Assembly: GCA_032718475.1 (NCBI GenBank)
Contig: JAUCBJ010003930.1
Coordinates: forward strand, 1 to 22,143
Source: Nemertoderma westbladi
Taxonomy: Eukaryota > Xenacoelomorpha > Nemertodermatida > Nemertodermatidae
Direction of reading: 5' to 3'
Length of the DNA stretch: 22,143 bases
Under the pieces are notes generated by a model, which did no database searches, was not told the origin of the DNA, and saw only the letters and a program-made list of their open reading frames with translations. Within the stretch, counting starts at the first letter, position 1. Every line of letters begins with the position of its first letter. Below, piece after piece: positions 1 through 10,670 of this stretch. Both the position numbers and the translations under genes were made by a program.

Positions 1-3000
1 GGTACTATACAAAGTAGTGTTTAAACGGTACTATACAAAGTAGTGTTTAAACGGTACTATACAAAGTAGTGTTTAAACGGTATTATACAAAGTAGTGTTT
101 AAACGGTACTACACAAAGTAGTGTTTAACGGTACTATACAAAGTAGTGTTTAAACGGTACTATACAAAGTAGTGTTTAACGGTACTATACAAAGTAGTGT
201 TTAAACGGTACTATACAAAGTAGGTTTAACGGTACTATACAAAGTAGTGTTTAACGGTACTATACAAAGTAGTGTTTAAACGGTACTATACAAAGTAGTG
301 TTTAAACGGTACTATACAAAGTAGTGTTTAAACGGTACTATACAAAGTAGTGTTTAAACGGTATCTATACAAAGTAGTGTTTAAACGGTACTATACAAAG
401 TAGTGTTTAAACGGTACTATACAAAGTAGTGTTTAAACGGTACTATACAAACAGTAGTGTTTAAACGGTACTATACAAAGTAGTGTTTAAACGGTACTAT
501 ACAAAGTAGTGTTTAAACGGTACTATACAAAGTAGTGTTTAAACGGTACTATACAAAGTAGTGTTTAAACGGTACTATACAAAGTAGTGTTTAAACGGTA
601 CTATACAAAGTAGTGTTTAAACGGTACTATACAAAGTAGTGTTTAAACGGTACTATACAAAGTAGTGTTTAAACGGTACTATACAAAGTAGTGTTTAAAC
701 GGTACTATACAAAGTAGTGTTTAAACGGTACTATACAAAGTAGTGTTTAAACGGTACTATACAAAGTAGTGTTTAAACGGTACTATACAAAGTAGTGTTT
801 AAACGGTACTATACAAAGTAGTGTTTAAACGGTACTATACAAAGTAGTGTTTAAACGGTACTATACAAAGTAGTGTTTAAACGGTACTATACAAAGTAGT
901 GTTTAAACGGTACTATACAAAGTAGTGTTTAAACGGTACTATACAAAGTAGTGTTTAAACGGTACTATACAAAGTAGTGTTTAAACGGTACTATACAAAG
1001 TAGTGTTTAAACGGTACTATACAAAGTAGTGTTTAAACGGTACTATACAAAGTAGTGTTTAAACGGTACTATACAAAGTAGTGTTTAAACGGTACTATAC
1101 AAAGTAGTGTTTAAACGGTACTATACAAAGTAGTGTTTAAACGGTACTATACAAAGTAGTGTTTAAACGGTACTATACAAAGTAGTGTTTAAACGGTACT
1201 ATACAAAGTAGTGTTTAAACGGTACTATACAAAGTAGTGTTTAAACGGTACTATACAAAGTAGTGTTTAAACGGTACTATACAAAGTAGTGTTTAAACGG
1301 TACTATACAAAGTAGTGTTTAACGGTACTATACAAAGTAGTGTTTAACGGTACTATACAAAGTAGTGTTTAAACGGTACTATACAAAGTAGTGTTTAACG
1401 GTACTATACAAAGTAGTGTTTAACGGTACTATACAAAGTAGTGTTTAACGGTACTATACAAAGTAGTGTTTAAACGGTACTATACAAAGTAGTGTTTAAA
1501 CGGTACTATACAAAGTAGTGTTTAAACGGTACTATACAAAGTAGTGTTTAACGGTACTATACAAAGTAGTGTTTAACGGTACTATACAAAGTAGTGTTTA
1601 AACGGTACTATACAAAGTAGTGTTTAACGGTACTATACAAAGTAGTGTTTAAACGGTACTATACAAAGTAGTGTTTAAACGGTACTATACAAAGTAGTGT
1701 TTAACGGTACTATACAAAGTAGTGTTTAACGGTACTATACAAAGTAGTGTTTAAACGGTACTATACAAAGTAGTGTTTAAACGGTACTATACAAAGTAGT
1801 GTTTAACGGTACTATACAAAGTAGTGTTTAACGGTACTATACAAAGTAGTGTTTAAACGGTACTATACAAAGTAGTGTTTAAACGGTACTATACAAAGTA
1901 GTGTTTAAACGGTACTATACAAAGTAGTGTTTAACGGTACTATACAAAGTAGTGTTTAACGGTACTATACAAAGTAGTGTTTAAACGGTACTATACAAAG
2001 TAGTGTTTAACGGTACTATACAAAGTAGTGTTTAACGGTACTATACAAAGTAGTGTTTAACGGTACTATACAAAGTAGTGTTTAACGGTACTATACAAAG
2101 TAGTGTTTAACGGTACTATACAAAGTAGTGTTTAACGGTACTATACAAAGTAGTGTTTAACGGTACTATACAAAGTAGTGTTTAAACGGTACTATACAAA
2201 GTAGTGTTTAAACGGTACTATACAAAGTAGTGTTTAAACGGTACTATACAAAGTAGTGTTTAACGGTACTATACAAAGTAGTGTTTAACGGTACTATACA
2301 AAGTAGTGTTTAAACGGTACTATACAAAGTAGTGTTTAACGGTACTATACAAAGTAGTGTTTAACGGTACTATACAAAGTAGTGTTTAACGGTACTATAC
2401 AAAGTAGTGTTTAAACGGTACTATACAAAGTAGTGTTTAAACGGTACTATACAAAGTAGTGTTTAAACGGTACTATACAAAGTAGTGTTTAAACGGTACT
2501 ATACAAAGTAGTGTTTAACGGTACTATACAAAGTAGTGTTTAACGGTACTATACAAAGTAGTGTTTAACGGTACTATACAAAGTAGTGTTTAAACGGTAC
2601 TATACAAAGTAGTGTTTAAACGGTACTATACAAAGTAGTGTTTAAACGGTACTATACAAAGTAGTGTTTAACGGTACTATACAAAGTAGTGTTTAACGGT
2701 ACTATACAAAGTAGTGTTTAAACGGTACTATACAAAGTAGTGTTTAACGGTACTATACAAAGTAGTGTTTAACGGTACTATACAAAGTAGTGTTTAACGG
2801 TACTATACAAAGTAGTGTTTAAACGGTACTATACAAAGTAGTGTTTAACGGTACTATACAAAGTAGTGTTTAACGGTACTATACAAAGTAGTGTTTAACG
2901 GTACTATACAAAGTAGTGTTTAACGGTACTATACAAAGTAGTGTTTAAACGGTACTATACAAAGTAGTGTTTAAACGGTACTATACAAAGTAGTGTTTAA

Positions 3001-3486
3001 CGGTACTATACAAAGTAGTGTTTAAACGGTACTATACAAAGTAGTGTTTAACGGTACTATACAAAGTAGTGTTTAAACGGTACTATACAAAGTAGTGTTT
3101 AACGGTACTATACAAAGTAGTGTTTAACGGTACTATACAAAGTAGTGTTTAACGGTACTATACAAAGTAGTGTTTAACGGTACTATACAAAGTAGTGTTT
3201 AACGGTACTATACAAAGTAGTGTTTAAACGGTACTATACAAAGTAGTGTTTAAACGGTACTATACAAAGTAGTGTTTAACGGTAGTATACAAAGTAGTGT
3301 TTAAACGGTACTATACAAAGTAGCGTTTAAACGGTACTATACAAAGTAGAGTTTAAACGGTATTATTCAAAGTAGTGTTTAACGGTACTATACAAAGTAG
3401 TGTTTAACGTTACTATACAAAGTAGTGTTTAAACGGTACTATACAAAGTAGTGTTTAAACGGTACTATTCAAAGTAGTGTTTAAAC
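1..3486. repeat. 26/25-bp minisatellite (satellite-like) array
   Basis: About 136 head-to-tail copies; the first complete unit is 1-26. Each unit carries an ACTA/TAGT inverted pair around a 7-base loop and ends in the 8-bp palindrome GTTTAAAC. A second form lacks one A of that palindrome (GTTTAAC) and is 25 bp long. From about 460 to 1320 the array is almost purely 26-mers; from 1320 to 3290 the two lengths are mixed in recurring blocks. Base substitutions and small indels are concentrated at 70-460 and 3280-3486, with near-perfect copies in between. Neither period is a multiple of three and each unit contains TAG, so it is not coding. The array is cut by the left edge, so its full length is unknown. 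Confidence 0.98.
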
Positions 3487-3872
3487 ATGATCCGGATTGC
3501 AACTCTCGGGATCCCAATTTTCTTGATCGGGATTTCATATTTTAATACAAATTCCTTAAAGTTTTCAATATATGTGAGCAGGGATGGCATAAAGAAACGA
3601 AACGAAAGAAATTTCGATTTTGTTTCGAGAGACTAATAGATGTCATGGAAAAATTATAATTTATGCTTTATTGTATATCTATCAAGTTTAACTATAAATA
3701 AATTAATCATTGAATTGATTGTAATCCATTTCATATTCTTTAACGTTTGTGTTAATTACGAGTTAAAAACTTTGAACTGATGAAAGACAATAATTTATAA
3801 CTATTATCATATTAAATGTAATAGACCCAAAGTTATTCAACCAACGGATATGTAATATATATAACAATTTAG
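3487..3872. other. AT-rich spacer between two arrays
   Basis: Non-repetitive AT-rich sequence. A short purine-rich stretch (about 3590-3635) contains several GAAAC/TTTCG words that could pair weakly. I see no long open frame, RNA gene or terminal inverted repeats. The last two bases (AG at 3871-3872, preceded by AATTT) could serve as a splice acceptor for the possible exon that follows, but the pyrimidine tract is poor. Confidence 0.6.
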
Positions 3873-3978
3873 ATGCCCTTCAATTTGCCAAGGGGGGAGC
3901 CGCTAGAAGGATCAGTTAAACAACGGTTACAGCAGTGGGCCGATCCCAATGGACTGAATCCTCCAACCAGATTCACAG
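3873..3978 (+). CDS. possible exon ending in a consensus splice donor, unknown product
   Basis: An ATG at 3873 opens a frame of 35 codons plus one base that ends at CAG|GTGAGT (donor GT at 3979-3980), a perfect vertebrate/invertebrate 5' splice consensus. The peptide includes LEGSVKQRLQQWADPNG and looks like ordinary protein rather than repeat translation. An in-frame TAG lies directly before the ATG, so the exon either starts with this ATG or begins at an AG acceptor at 3871-3872. If read through the donor, the frame stops at TAA about 20 bases later. I do not recognise the protein family. A candidate downstream exon on the same strand is at 10575. The end of the exon is also the first, degenerate copy of the 22-bp minisatellite. 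Seen: the frame and donor; inferred: that it is a real exon. Confidence 0.35.
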
Positions 3979-5010
3979 GTGAGTTAACCAGGTTCAGGTA
4001 AACCACCTACCATGTTCAGTTGAACCACCAACTAGGTTCAGTTGAACCACCAACCAGGTTCAGTTGAACCACCAACTAGGTTCAGTTGAACCACCAATCA
4101 GGTTCAGTTGAACCACCAACCAGGTTCAGTTGAACCACCAACGAGGTTCAGTTGAACCACCAACCAGGGTCAGTTGAACCACCAACCAGGTTCAGTTGAA
4201 CCACCAACCAGGTTCAGTTTAAACACCAACCAGATTCAGTTGAACCACCAACTAGGTTCAGTTGAACCACCAACTAGGTTCAGTTGAACCACCAACCAGG
4301 TTCAGTTGAACCACCAACCAGGTTCAGTTGAACCACCAACTAGGTTCAGTTGAACCACCAACCAGGTTCAGTTGAACCACCAACTAGGTTCAGTTGAACC
4401 ACCAACCAAGATCAGTTGAACCACCAATCAGGTTCAGTTGAACCACCAACCAGGTTCAGTTGAACCACCAACGAGGTTCAGTTGAACCACCAACTAGGTT
4501 CAGTAGAACCGCCAACTAGGTTCAGTTGAACCACCAACTAGGTTCAGTTGAACCACCAACCAGGTTCAGTTGAACCACCAACCAGGTTCAGTTCAACCAC
4601 CAACTAGGTTCAGTTGAACCACCAACTAGGTTCAGTTGAACCACCAACTAGGTTCAGTAGAACCGCCAACTAGGTTTAGTTGAACCACCAACCAGGTTCA
4701 GTTGAACCACCAACCAGGTTCAGTTTAAACACCAACCAGGTTCAGTTGAACCACCAACTAGGTTCAGTTGAACCACCAACTAGGTTCAGTAGAACCGCCA
4801 ACTAGGTTCAGTTGAACCACCAACTAGGTTCAGTTTAACCACCAACCAGGTTCAGTTTAACCACCAACTAGGTTCAGTTGAACCACCAACCAGGTTCAGT
4901 TTAACCACCAACCAGGTTCAGTTGAACCACCAACTAGGTTCAGTTGAACCACCAACCAGGTTCAGTTTAACCACCAACTAGGTTCAGTTGAACCACCAAC
5001 TAGGTTCAGT

Positions 5011-5484
5011 AGAAACTCCAACCAGGTTCAGTTGAACCACCATCCAGGTTCAGTTTAACCACCAACCAGGTTCAGTTGAACCACCAACTAGGTTCAGTTG
5101 AACCACCAACCAGGTTCAGTTGAACCACCAACTAGGTTCAGTAGAACCACCAACTAGGTTCAGTTGAACCACCAACCAGGTTCAGTTTAACCACCAACCA
5201 GGTTCAGTTTAACCACCAACTAGGTTCAGTTGAACCACCAACTAGGTTCAGTAGAAACTCCAACCAGGTTCAGTTGAACCACCATCCAGGTTCAGTTTAA
5301 CCACCAACCAGGTTCAGTTGAACCACCAACTAGGTTCAGTTGAACCACCAACCAGGTTCAGTTGAACCACCAACTAGGTTCAGTAGAACCACCAACTAGG
5401 TTCAGTTGAACCACCAACCAGGTTCAGTTTAACCACCAACCAGGTTCAGTTTAACCACCAACTAGGTTCAGTTGAACCACCAAC
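5011..5484. repeat. 242-bp higher-order duplication inside the 22-mer array
   Basis: The rare variant AGAAACTCC occurs at 5011 and again at 5253, 242 bp (11 units) apart. The string of unit variants that follows each copy is the same until about 5480, including a CCATCC variant, which marks a recent unequal-exchange or replication-slippage duplication of an 11-unit block. Confidence 0.85.
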
Positions 5485-7734
5485 CAGGTTCAGTTGAACC
5501 ACCAACTAGGTTCAGTTGAACCACCATCCAGGTTCAGTTTAACCACCAACCAGGTTCAGTAGAACCACCAACTAGGTTCAGTTGAACCACCAAACAGGTT
5601 CAATTGAACCACCAACTAGGTTCAGTTGAACCACCAACTAGGTTCAGTTGAACCACCAACCAGGTTCAGTTTAACCACCAACCAGGTTCAGTAGAACCAC
5701 CAACCAGGTTCAGTTTAACCACCAACCAGGTTCAGTAGAACCACCAACTAGGTTCAGTTGAACCATCAACTAGGTTCAGTTTAACCACCAACCAGGTTCA
5801 GTTTAACCACCAACCAGGTTCAGTTGAACCACCAACCAGGTTCAGTTGAACCACCAACCAGGTTCAGTTGAACCACCAACCAGGTTCAGTTGAACCACCA
5901 ACCAGGTTCAGTTTAACCACCAACCAGGTTCAGTTGAACCACCAACTAGGTTCAGTTGAACCACCAAACAGGTTCAATTGAACCACCAACTAGGTTCAGT
6001 TGAACCACCAACTAGGTTCAGGTGAACCACCAACCAGGTTCAGTTTAACCACCAACTAGGTTCAGTAGAACCACCAACTAGGTTCAGTTGAACCACCAAC
6101 TAGGTTCAGTTGAACCACCAGCCAGGTTCAGTTGAACCACCAACCAGGTTCAGTTTAACCACCAACTAGGTTCAGTTGAACCACCAACTAGGTTCAGTTG
6201 AACCACCAACTAGGTTCAGTAGAACCACCAACTAGGTTCAGTTGAACCACCAACTAGGTTCAGTTGAACCACCAACTAGGTTCAGTTGAACCACCAACTA
6301 GGTTCAGTTGAACCACCAACTAGGTTCAGTAGAACCACCAACTAGGTTCAGTTTAACCACCAACTAGGTTCAGTTTAACCACCAACTAGGTTCAGTTGAA
6401 CCACCAACTAGGTTCAGTTTAACCACCAACCAGGTTCAGTTGAACCACCAACTAGGTTCAGTAGAACCACCAACTAGGTTCAGTTGAACCACCAACTAGG
6501 TTCAGTTTAACCACCAACCAGGTTCAGTAGAACCACCAACTAGGTTCAGTTGAACCACCAACCAGGTTCAGTTGAACCACCAGCCAGGTTCAGTTTAACC
6601 ACCAACCAGGATCAGTTTAACCACCAACCAGGTTCAGTTGAACCACCAACTAGGTTCAGTTGAACCACCAAACAGGTTCAATTGAACCACCAACTAGGTT
6701 CAGTTGAACCACCAACTAGGTTTAGTTGAACCACCAATCAGGTTCAGTTTAACCACCAACCAGGTTCAGTAGAACCACCAACTAGGTTCAGTTGAACCAC
6801 CAACCAGGTTCAGTTGAACCACCAGCCAGGTTCAGTTTAACCACCAACCAGGATCAGTTTAAACACCAACCAGGTTCAGTTGAACCACCAACTAGGTTCA
6901 GTTGAACCACCAACCAGGTTCAGTAGAACCACCAACTAGGTTCAGTTGAACCACCAACCAGGTTCAGTTGAACCACCAACCAGGTTCAGTTTAACCACCA
7001 ACCAGGTTCAGTAGAACCACCAACTAGGTTCAGTTGAACCACCAACCAGGTTCATTTGAACCACCAACCAGGTTCAGTTGAACCACCAACCAGGTTTAGT
7101 TTAACCACCAACTAGGTTCAGTTGAACCACCAACTAGGTTCAGTTTAACCACCAACCAGGTTCAGTTTAACCACCAACTAGGTTCAGTTGAACCACCAAC
7201 TAGGTTCAGTTTAACCACCAACCAGGTTCAGTTGAACCACCAACTAGGTTCAGTAGAACCACCAACTAGGTTCAGTTGAACCACCAAACAGGTTCAATTG
7301 AACCACCAACTAGGTTCAGTTGAACCACCAACTAGGTTCAGTTGAACCACCAACCAGGTTCAGTTTAACCACCAACCAGGTTCAGTTTAACCACCAACTA
7401 GGTTCAGTTGAACCACCAACCAGGTTCAGTTTAACCACCAACTAGGTTCAGTTGAACCACCAACCAGGTTCAGTTGAACCACCAACCAGGTTCAGTTGAA
7501 CCACCAACTAGGTTCAGTTTAACCACCAACCAGGTTCAGTTGAACCACCAACTAGGTTCAGTAGAACCACCAACTAGGTTCAGTTGAACCACCAACTAGG
7601 TTCAGTTGAACCACCAACTAGGTTCAGTAGAACCACCAACTAGGTTCAGGTGAACCACCAACTAGGTTCAGTTGAACCACCAACTAGGTTCAGTAGAACC
7701 ACCAACCAGGTTCAGTTTAACCACCAACTAGGTT

Positions 7735-8680
7735 CAATAGAACCGCCAACTAGGTTCAGTTGAACCACCAACTAGGTTCAATAGAACCACCAACCAGGTT
7801 CAGTTGAACCACCAACTAGGTTCAGTTGAACCACCAACTAGGTTCAATAGAACCACCAACTAGGTTCAGTTGAACCACCAACCAGGTTCAGTTGAACCAC
7901 CAACTAGGTTCAGTTGAACCACCAACTAGGTTCAGTTGAACCACCAACCAGGTTCAGTTGAACCACCAACTAGGTTCAGTTGAACCACCAACTAGGTTCA
8001 ATAGAACCGCCAACTAGGTTCAGTTGAACCACCAACTAGGTTCAGTTGAACCACCAACTAGGTTCAGTAGAACCACCAACCAGGTTCAGTTTAACCACCA
8101 ACTAGGTTCAATAGAACCACCAACTAGGTTCAGTTGAACCACCAACCAGGTTCAGTTGAACCACCAACTAGGTTCAGTTGAACCACCAACTAGGTTCAGT
8201 TGAACCACCAACCAGGTTCAGTTGAACCACCAACTAGGTTCAGTTGAACCACCAACTAGGTTCAATAGAACCGCCAACTAGGTTCAGTTGAACCACCAAC
8301 TAGGTTCAGTTGAACCACCAACTAGGTTCAGTAGAACCACCAACCAGGTTCAGTTTAACCACCAACTAGGTTCAATAGAACCATCAACTAGGTTCAGTTG
8401 AACCACCAACTAGGTTCAATAGAACCACCAACTAGGTTCAGGTGAACCACCAACTAGGTTCAGTTGAACCACCAACTAGGTTCAGTAGAACCACCAACCA
8501 GGTTCAGTTTAACCACCAACTAGGTTCAATAGAACCGCCAACTAGGTTCAGTTGCACCAACAACTAGGTTCAGTTGAACCGCCAACTAGGTTCAGTTGAA
8601 CCACCAACTAGGTTCAGTTTAACCACCAACCAGGTTCAGTTGAACCACCAACTAGGTTCAATAGAACCGCCAACTAGGTT
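7735..8680. repeat. 264-bp higher-order repeat (12 units) and 132-bp half period
   Basis: The marker CAATAGAACCGCC occurs at 7735, 7999, 8263 and 8527, exactly 264 bp apart each time, then at 8659, 132 bp later. The order of unit variants between markers is largely shared between successive periods with a few exchanges. The AATAG core variant is confined to this right-hand half of the array, so this part was amplified separately from the left. Confidence 0.85.
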
Positions 8681-9053
8681 CAGTTGCACCAACAACTAGG
8701 TTCAGTTGAACCACCAACTAGTTTCAGTTGAACCACCAACCAGGTTCAGTTTAACCACCAACCAGGTTCAGTAGAACCACCAACTAGGTTCAGTTGAACC
8801 ACCAACCAGGTTCAGTAGAACCACCAACTAGGTTCAGTTGAACCATCAACTAGGTTCAGTAGAACCACCATCTAGGTTCAGTTGAACCACCAACTAGGTT
8901 CAGTAGAACCACCATCTAGGTTCAGTTGAACCACCAACTAGGTTCAGTAGAACCACCAACTAGGTTCAGTTGAATCACCAACTAGGTTCAGTAGAACCAC
9001 CAACTAGGTTCAGTTGAACCACCAACTAGGTTCAGTAGAACCACCATCTAGGT

Positions 9054-9477
9054 TTGCTAGTAAATCAACTAGATTAACTATTGGAAATTGATGAATAATA
9101 ACATATTATTGCCGTTAACGCCAAAATTTGACTTTTCTCTTTAATCACAAATATTTATTTACAACGGAAGAAAATAATTATACTAAATATACTGTATGTA
9201 GGCCTAAATTATTAAACATACTTTTAGACACGCAAACGAAATAATTTAAATGAATAAATAATTTATTACAGTTTCCTGTGCGATAAATACCGATGAATGC
9301 CGGAACAGTTTTACCGTGCTTCAGACATGTAATAATGTAGTAATGAATTTATTTATTTAACTATAAAATAAATTCAAAACTACGATGTTATTTTATTTAT
9401 CTATTAGTTATAATCATATAAATAATGTGCAACTTATAGAATATATTCAGTGGAAATTTTATCATGAAGACATTTTA
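9054..9477. other. AT-rich unique sequence
   Basis: Flank between the 22-mer array and the MITE. It is AT-rich with many short homopolymers; no open frame, repeat unit or RNA gene is apparent. If the possible exon at 3873 is real, this would be intron. Confidence 0.6.
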
Positions 9478-9481
9478 TTAA

Positions 9482-10037
9482 CTCTTTGCGTACCGACTCT
9501 TAAAAAAGGCGGCACACTTACACCCTTTTCATTCTAAATAATTCAGGACCATGCTCATAATGGCGGCAGATTTCCGCCTTTACATATATTATCCTAACCC
9601 CCTGGGCGGCATGGTGCCGCCTTTATTTATAACCTCTTATAACTTTCTTATAATTATTGGGACCGAAAAGTGGAGTTCATATTCGTGTTGGGCAGGAAAA
9701 CGGGTCTAGAAAAGTTAATTTGATATTTGTTCGATATTTGTTAATTATTTATTTGATAAGGGTTTTTTAATATTACATTTTCTAATAATTTTGTTACAAA
9801 AAATTAAGGCGGCAGTTTGCCGCCTGGGGTTCAAATGAAAGATTAAACAATTGCGAAAATGGGTAAAGGCGGCAGTGTGCCGCCGTTTAGGGTAGGATAA
9901 GCAATAATATGGTTATTCCCTTTATACAGTATAAAAATCTCTGATACGACAAGAAAATAAACCTTGGTCCGATCAAATATATTTTCTTGGTCCTTGGAAA
10001 TCAATATTTATGTAATTTATCTTTGGTACGCAAAGGG
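9482..10037. mobile_element. piggyBac-like MITE (non-autonomous DNA transposon)
   Basis: A 556-bp segment flanked on both sides by TTAA (9478-9481 and 10038-10041), the target duplication used by piggyBac elements. Ends are 13-bp terminal inverted repeats matching at 12 of 13 positions: CTCTTTGCGTACC at 9482-9494 and the complement of CCCTTTGCGTACC at 10025-10037. A CCCTTTG-like start is common in piggyBac-family elements. There is no transposase frame, so it would need a transposase in trans. The interior is AT-rich but carries GC-rich stem-loops of the form GGCGGCA-NNN-TGCCGCC. The combination of TTAA sites and matching ends is direct evidence; the family name is inference. Confidence 0.82.
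9508..9884. repeat. GGCGGCA hairpin family inside the MITE
   Basis: Three 17-bp stem-loops with perfect 7-bp stems and 3-base loops lie at 9605-9621 (loop TGG), 9808-9824 (loop GTT) and 9868-9884 (loop GTG). A fourth, imperfect one is at 9562-9578 (GGCGG/CCGCC arms), and a lone half-site GGCGGCAC is at 9508. They stand out against the AT-rich interior. They may be subterminal transposase-binding sites or structural elements; that role is inferred. Confidence 0.85.
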
Positions 10038-10041
10038 TTAA

Positions 10042-10574
10042 TGTGATCCAATTTCAAACACAGAAGAAAAAGAGTGATACAACAGAAATTGAACGACCGT
10101 AGACTAACTTTATTGTAATAAATTAATAACAGCTATTAACAATCCGAGCGTTTACACCTTGCCATAAATGCGGGGGCTAGGGGGAGGGGGGGGGGGGGGG
10201 GGGGGGGGGGGGTGGTACCGCGTTAGGAAATTTTGATTTCTTTCATTTAAGGTTTGGAGGTATTTAGGATTGAAAATTCATTAATTGTATTCTATCGAAA
10301 TTAAATTAATAACAAACAGTAAGTAGATGTGCATGTTACAGAGATAGACTCCCACAACCCACCCGCCCCAACCACCCACTCACTCACCCCTCTCTAAATC
10401 AAGACGACATATTTTACCTGTATTATGTGTAAGTATTTAATGCACCAGAGATTGAATAAGCACAACGTAGAATACTAAAAAATAGAGATTGTGATATGTT
10501 GAACTTGAGAACCACCCACTCTTTGCCTTGCAAAACTCATGTGTAAATATATAATAATATATTTCTGCCCCCAG
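10042..10574. other. AT-rich spacer with long G-run and C-rich tract
   Basis: Holds a 27-base G homopolymer at 10186-10212, preceded by shorter G runs (10172-10184), and a C-rich tract at 10350-10395 made of ACCCACC/ACTCACT words. The right end (10561-10574) is a pyrimidine tract ending in CCCCCAG, a good splice-acceptor match on the + strand. No gene is otherwise seen. Confidence 0.6.
10186..10212 (+). repeat. 27-base poly-G run
   Basis: Uninterrupted G homopolymer preceded by CGGGGGCTAGGGGGA, so the + strand has at least four G tracts capable of quadruplex formation. Exact length is probably uncertain in any assembly. Confidence 0.9.
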
Positions 10575-10670
10575 GGCGATCACAGAACATCAATCGAAAC
10601 ACTAATGTCACCATCCGGCACCTTCTCCAGTATGCTGGTGTTATTAGTTTTTGGGTTTCGGTGCTCAGAT
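10575..10670 (+). CDS. possible terminal exon behind a splice acceptor, unknown product
   Basis: A tract TTTCTGCCCCCAG at 10562-10574 is a good 3' splice site. The sequence after it is open in two frames. The frame in phase with the donor at 3979 (one leftover base) runs about 31 codons to a TGA near 10670; another frame is open to about 10724. Neither translation resembles a family I know. The link to the possible exon at 3873 would need a 6.6-kb intron holding the whole 22-mer array and the MITE. This is weak evidence; it could equally be chance. Confidence 0.15.

Larger units (their letters stand above)
3963..9053. repeat. 22-bp minisatellite with palindromic core (about 231 copies)
   Basis: Head-to-tail 22-bp units whose core GGTTCAGTTGAACC is an inverted repeat (GGTTCA and TGAACC around GT), followed by ACCAAC and C or T. 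Core variants include GTTT, GTAG, ATAG and ATTG in the middle; the ATTG form makes a perfect 14-bp palindrome. The outer GGTT and AACC are kept in nearly all copies. Register is strict: marker variants recur at exact multiples of 22. Higher-order duplications of 242, 264, 132 and 44 bp are visible. The left edge (3963-4010) is degenerate and merges with a possible exon. TAG and TAA in the units and a period not divisible by three exclude a protein-coding role. Confidence 0.98.

Noticed and set aside
1-9053. CRISPR-like arrays, because repeat units are 22-26 bp
   Set aside because: Units abut head to tail with no unique spacers, and the context is a metazoan genome.
3963-9053. Pol III B-box or tRNA-derived repeat, because GGTTCA resembles GGTTCRA
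   Set aside because: The unit fails the last conserved C of the B-box consensus, has no A-box at the right distance and no cloverleaf can be drawn in 22 bp.
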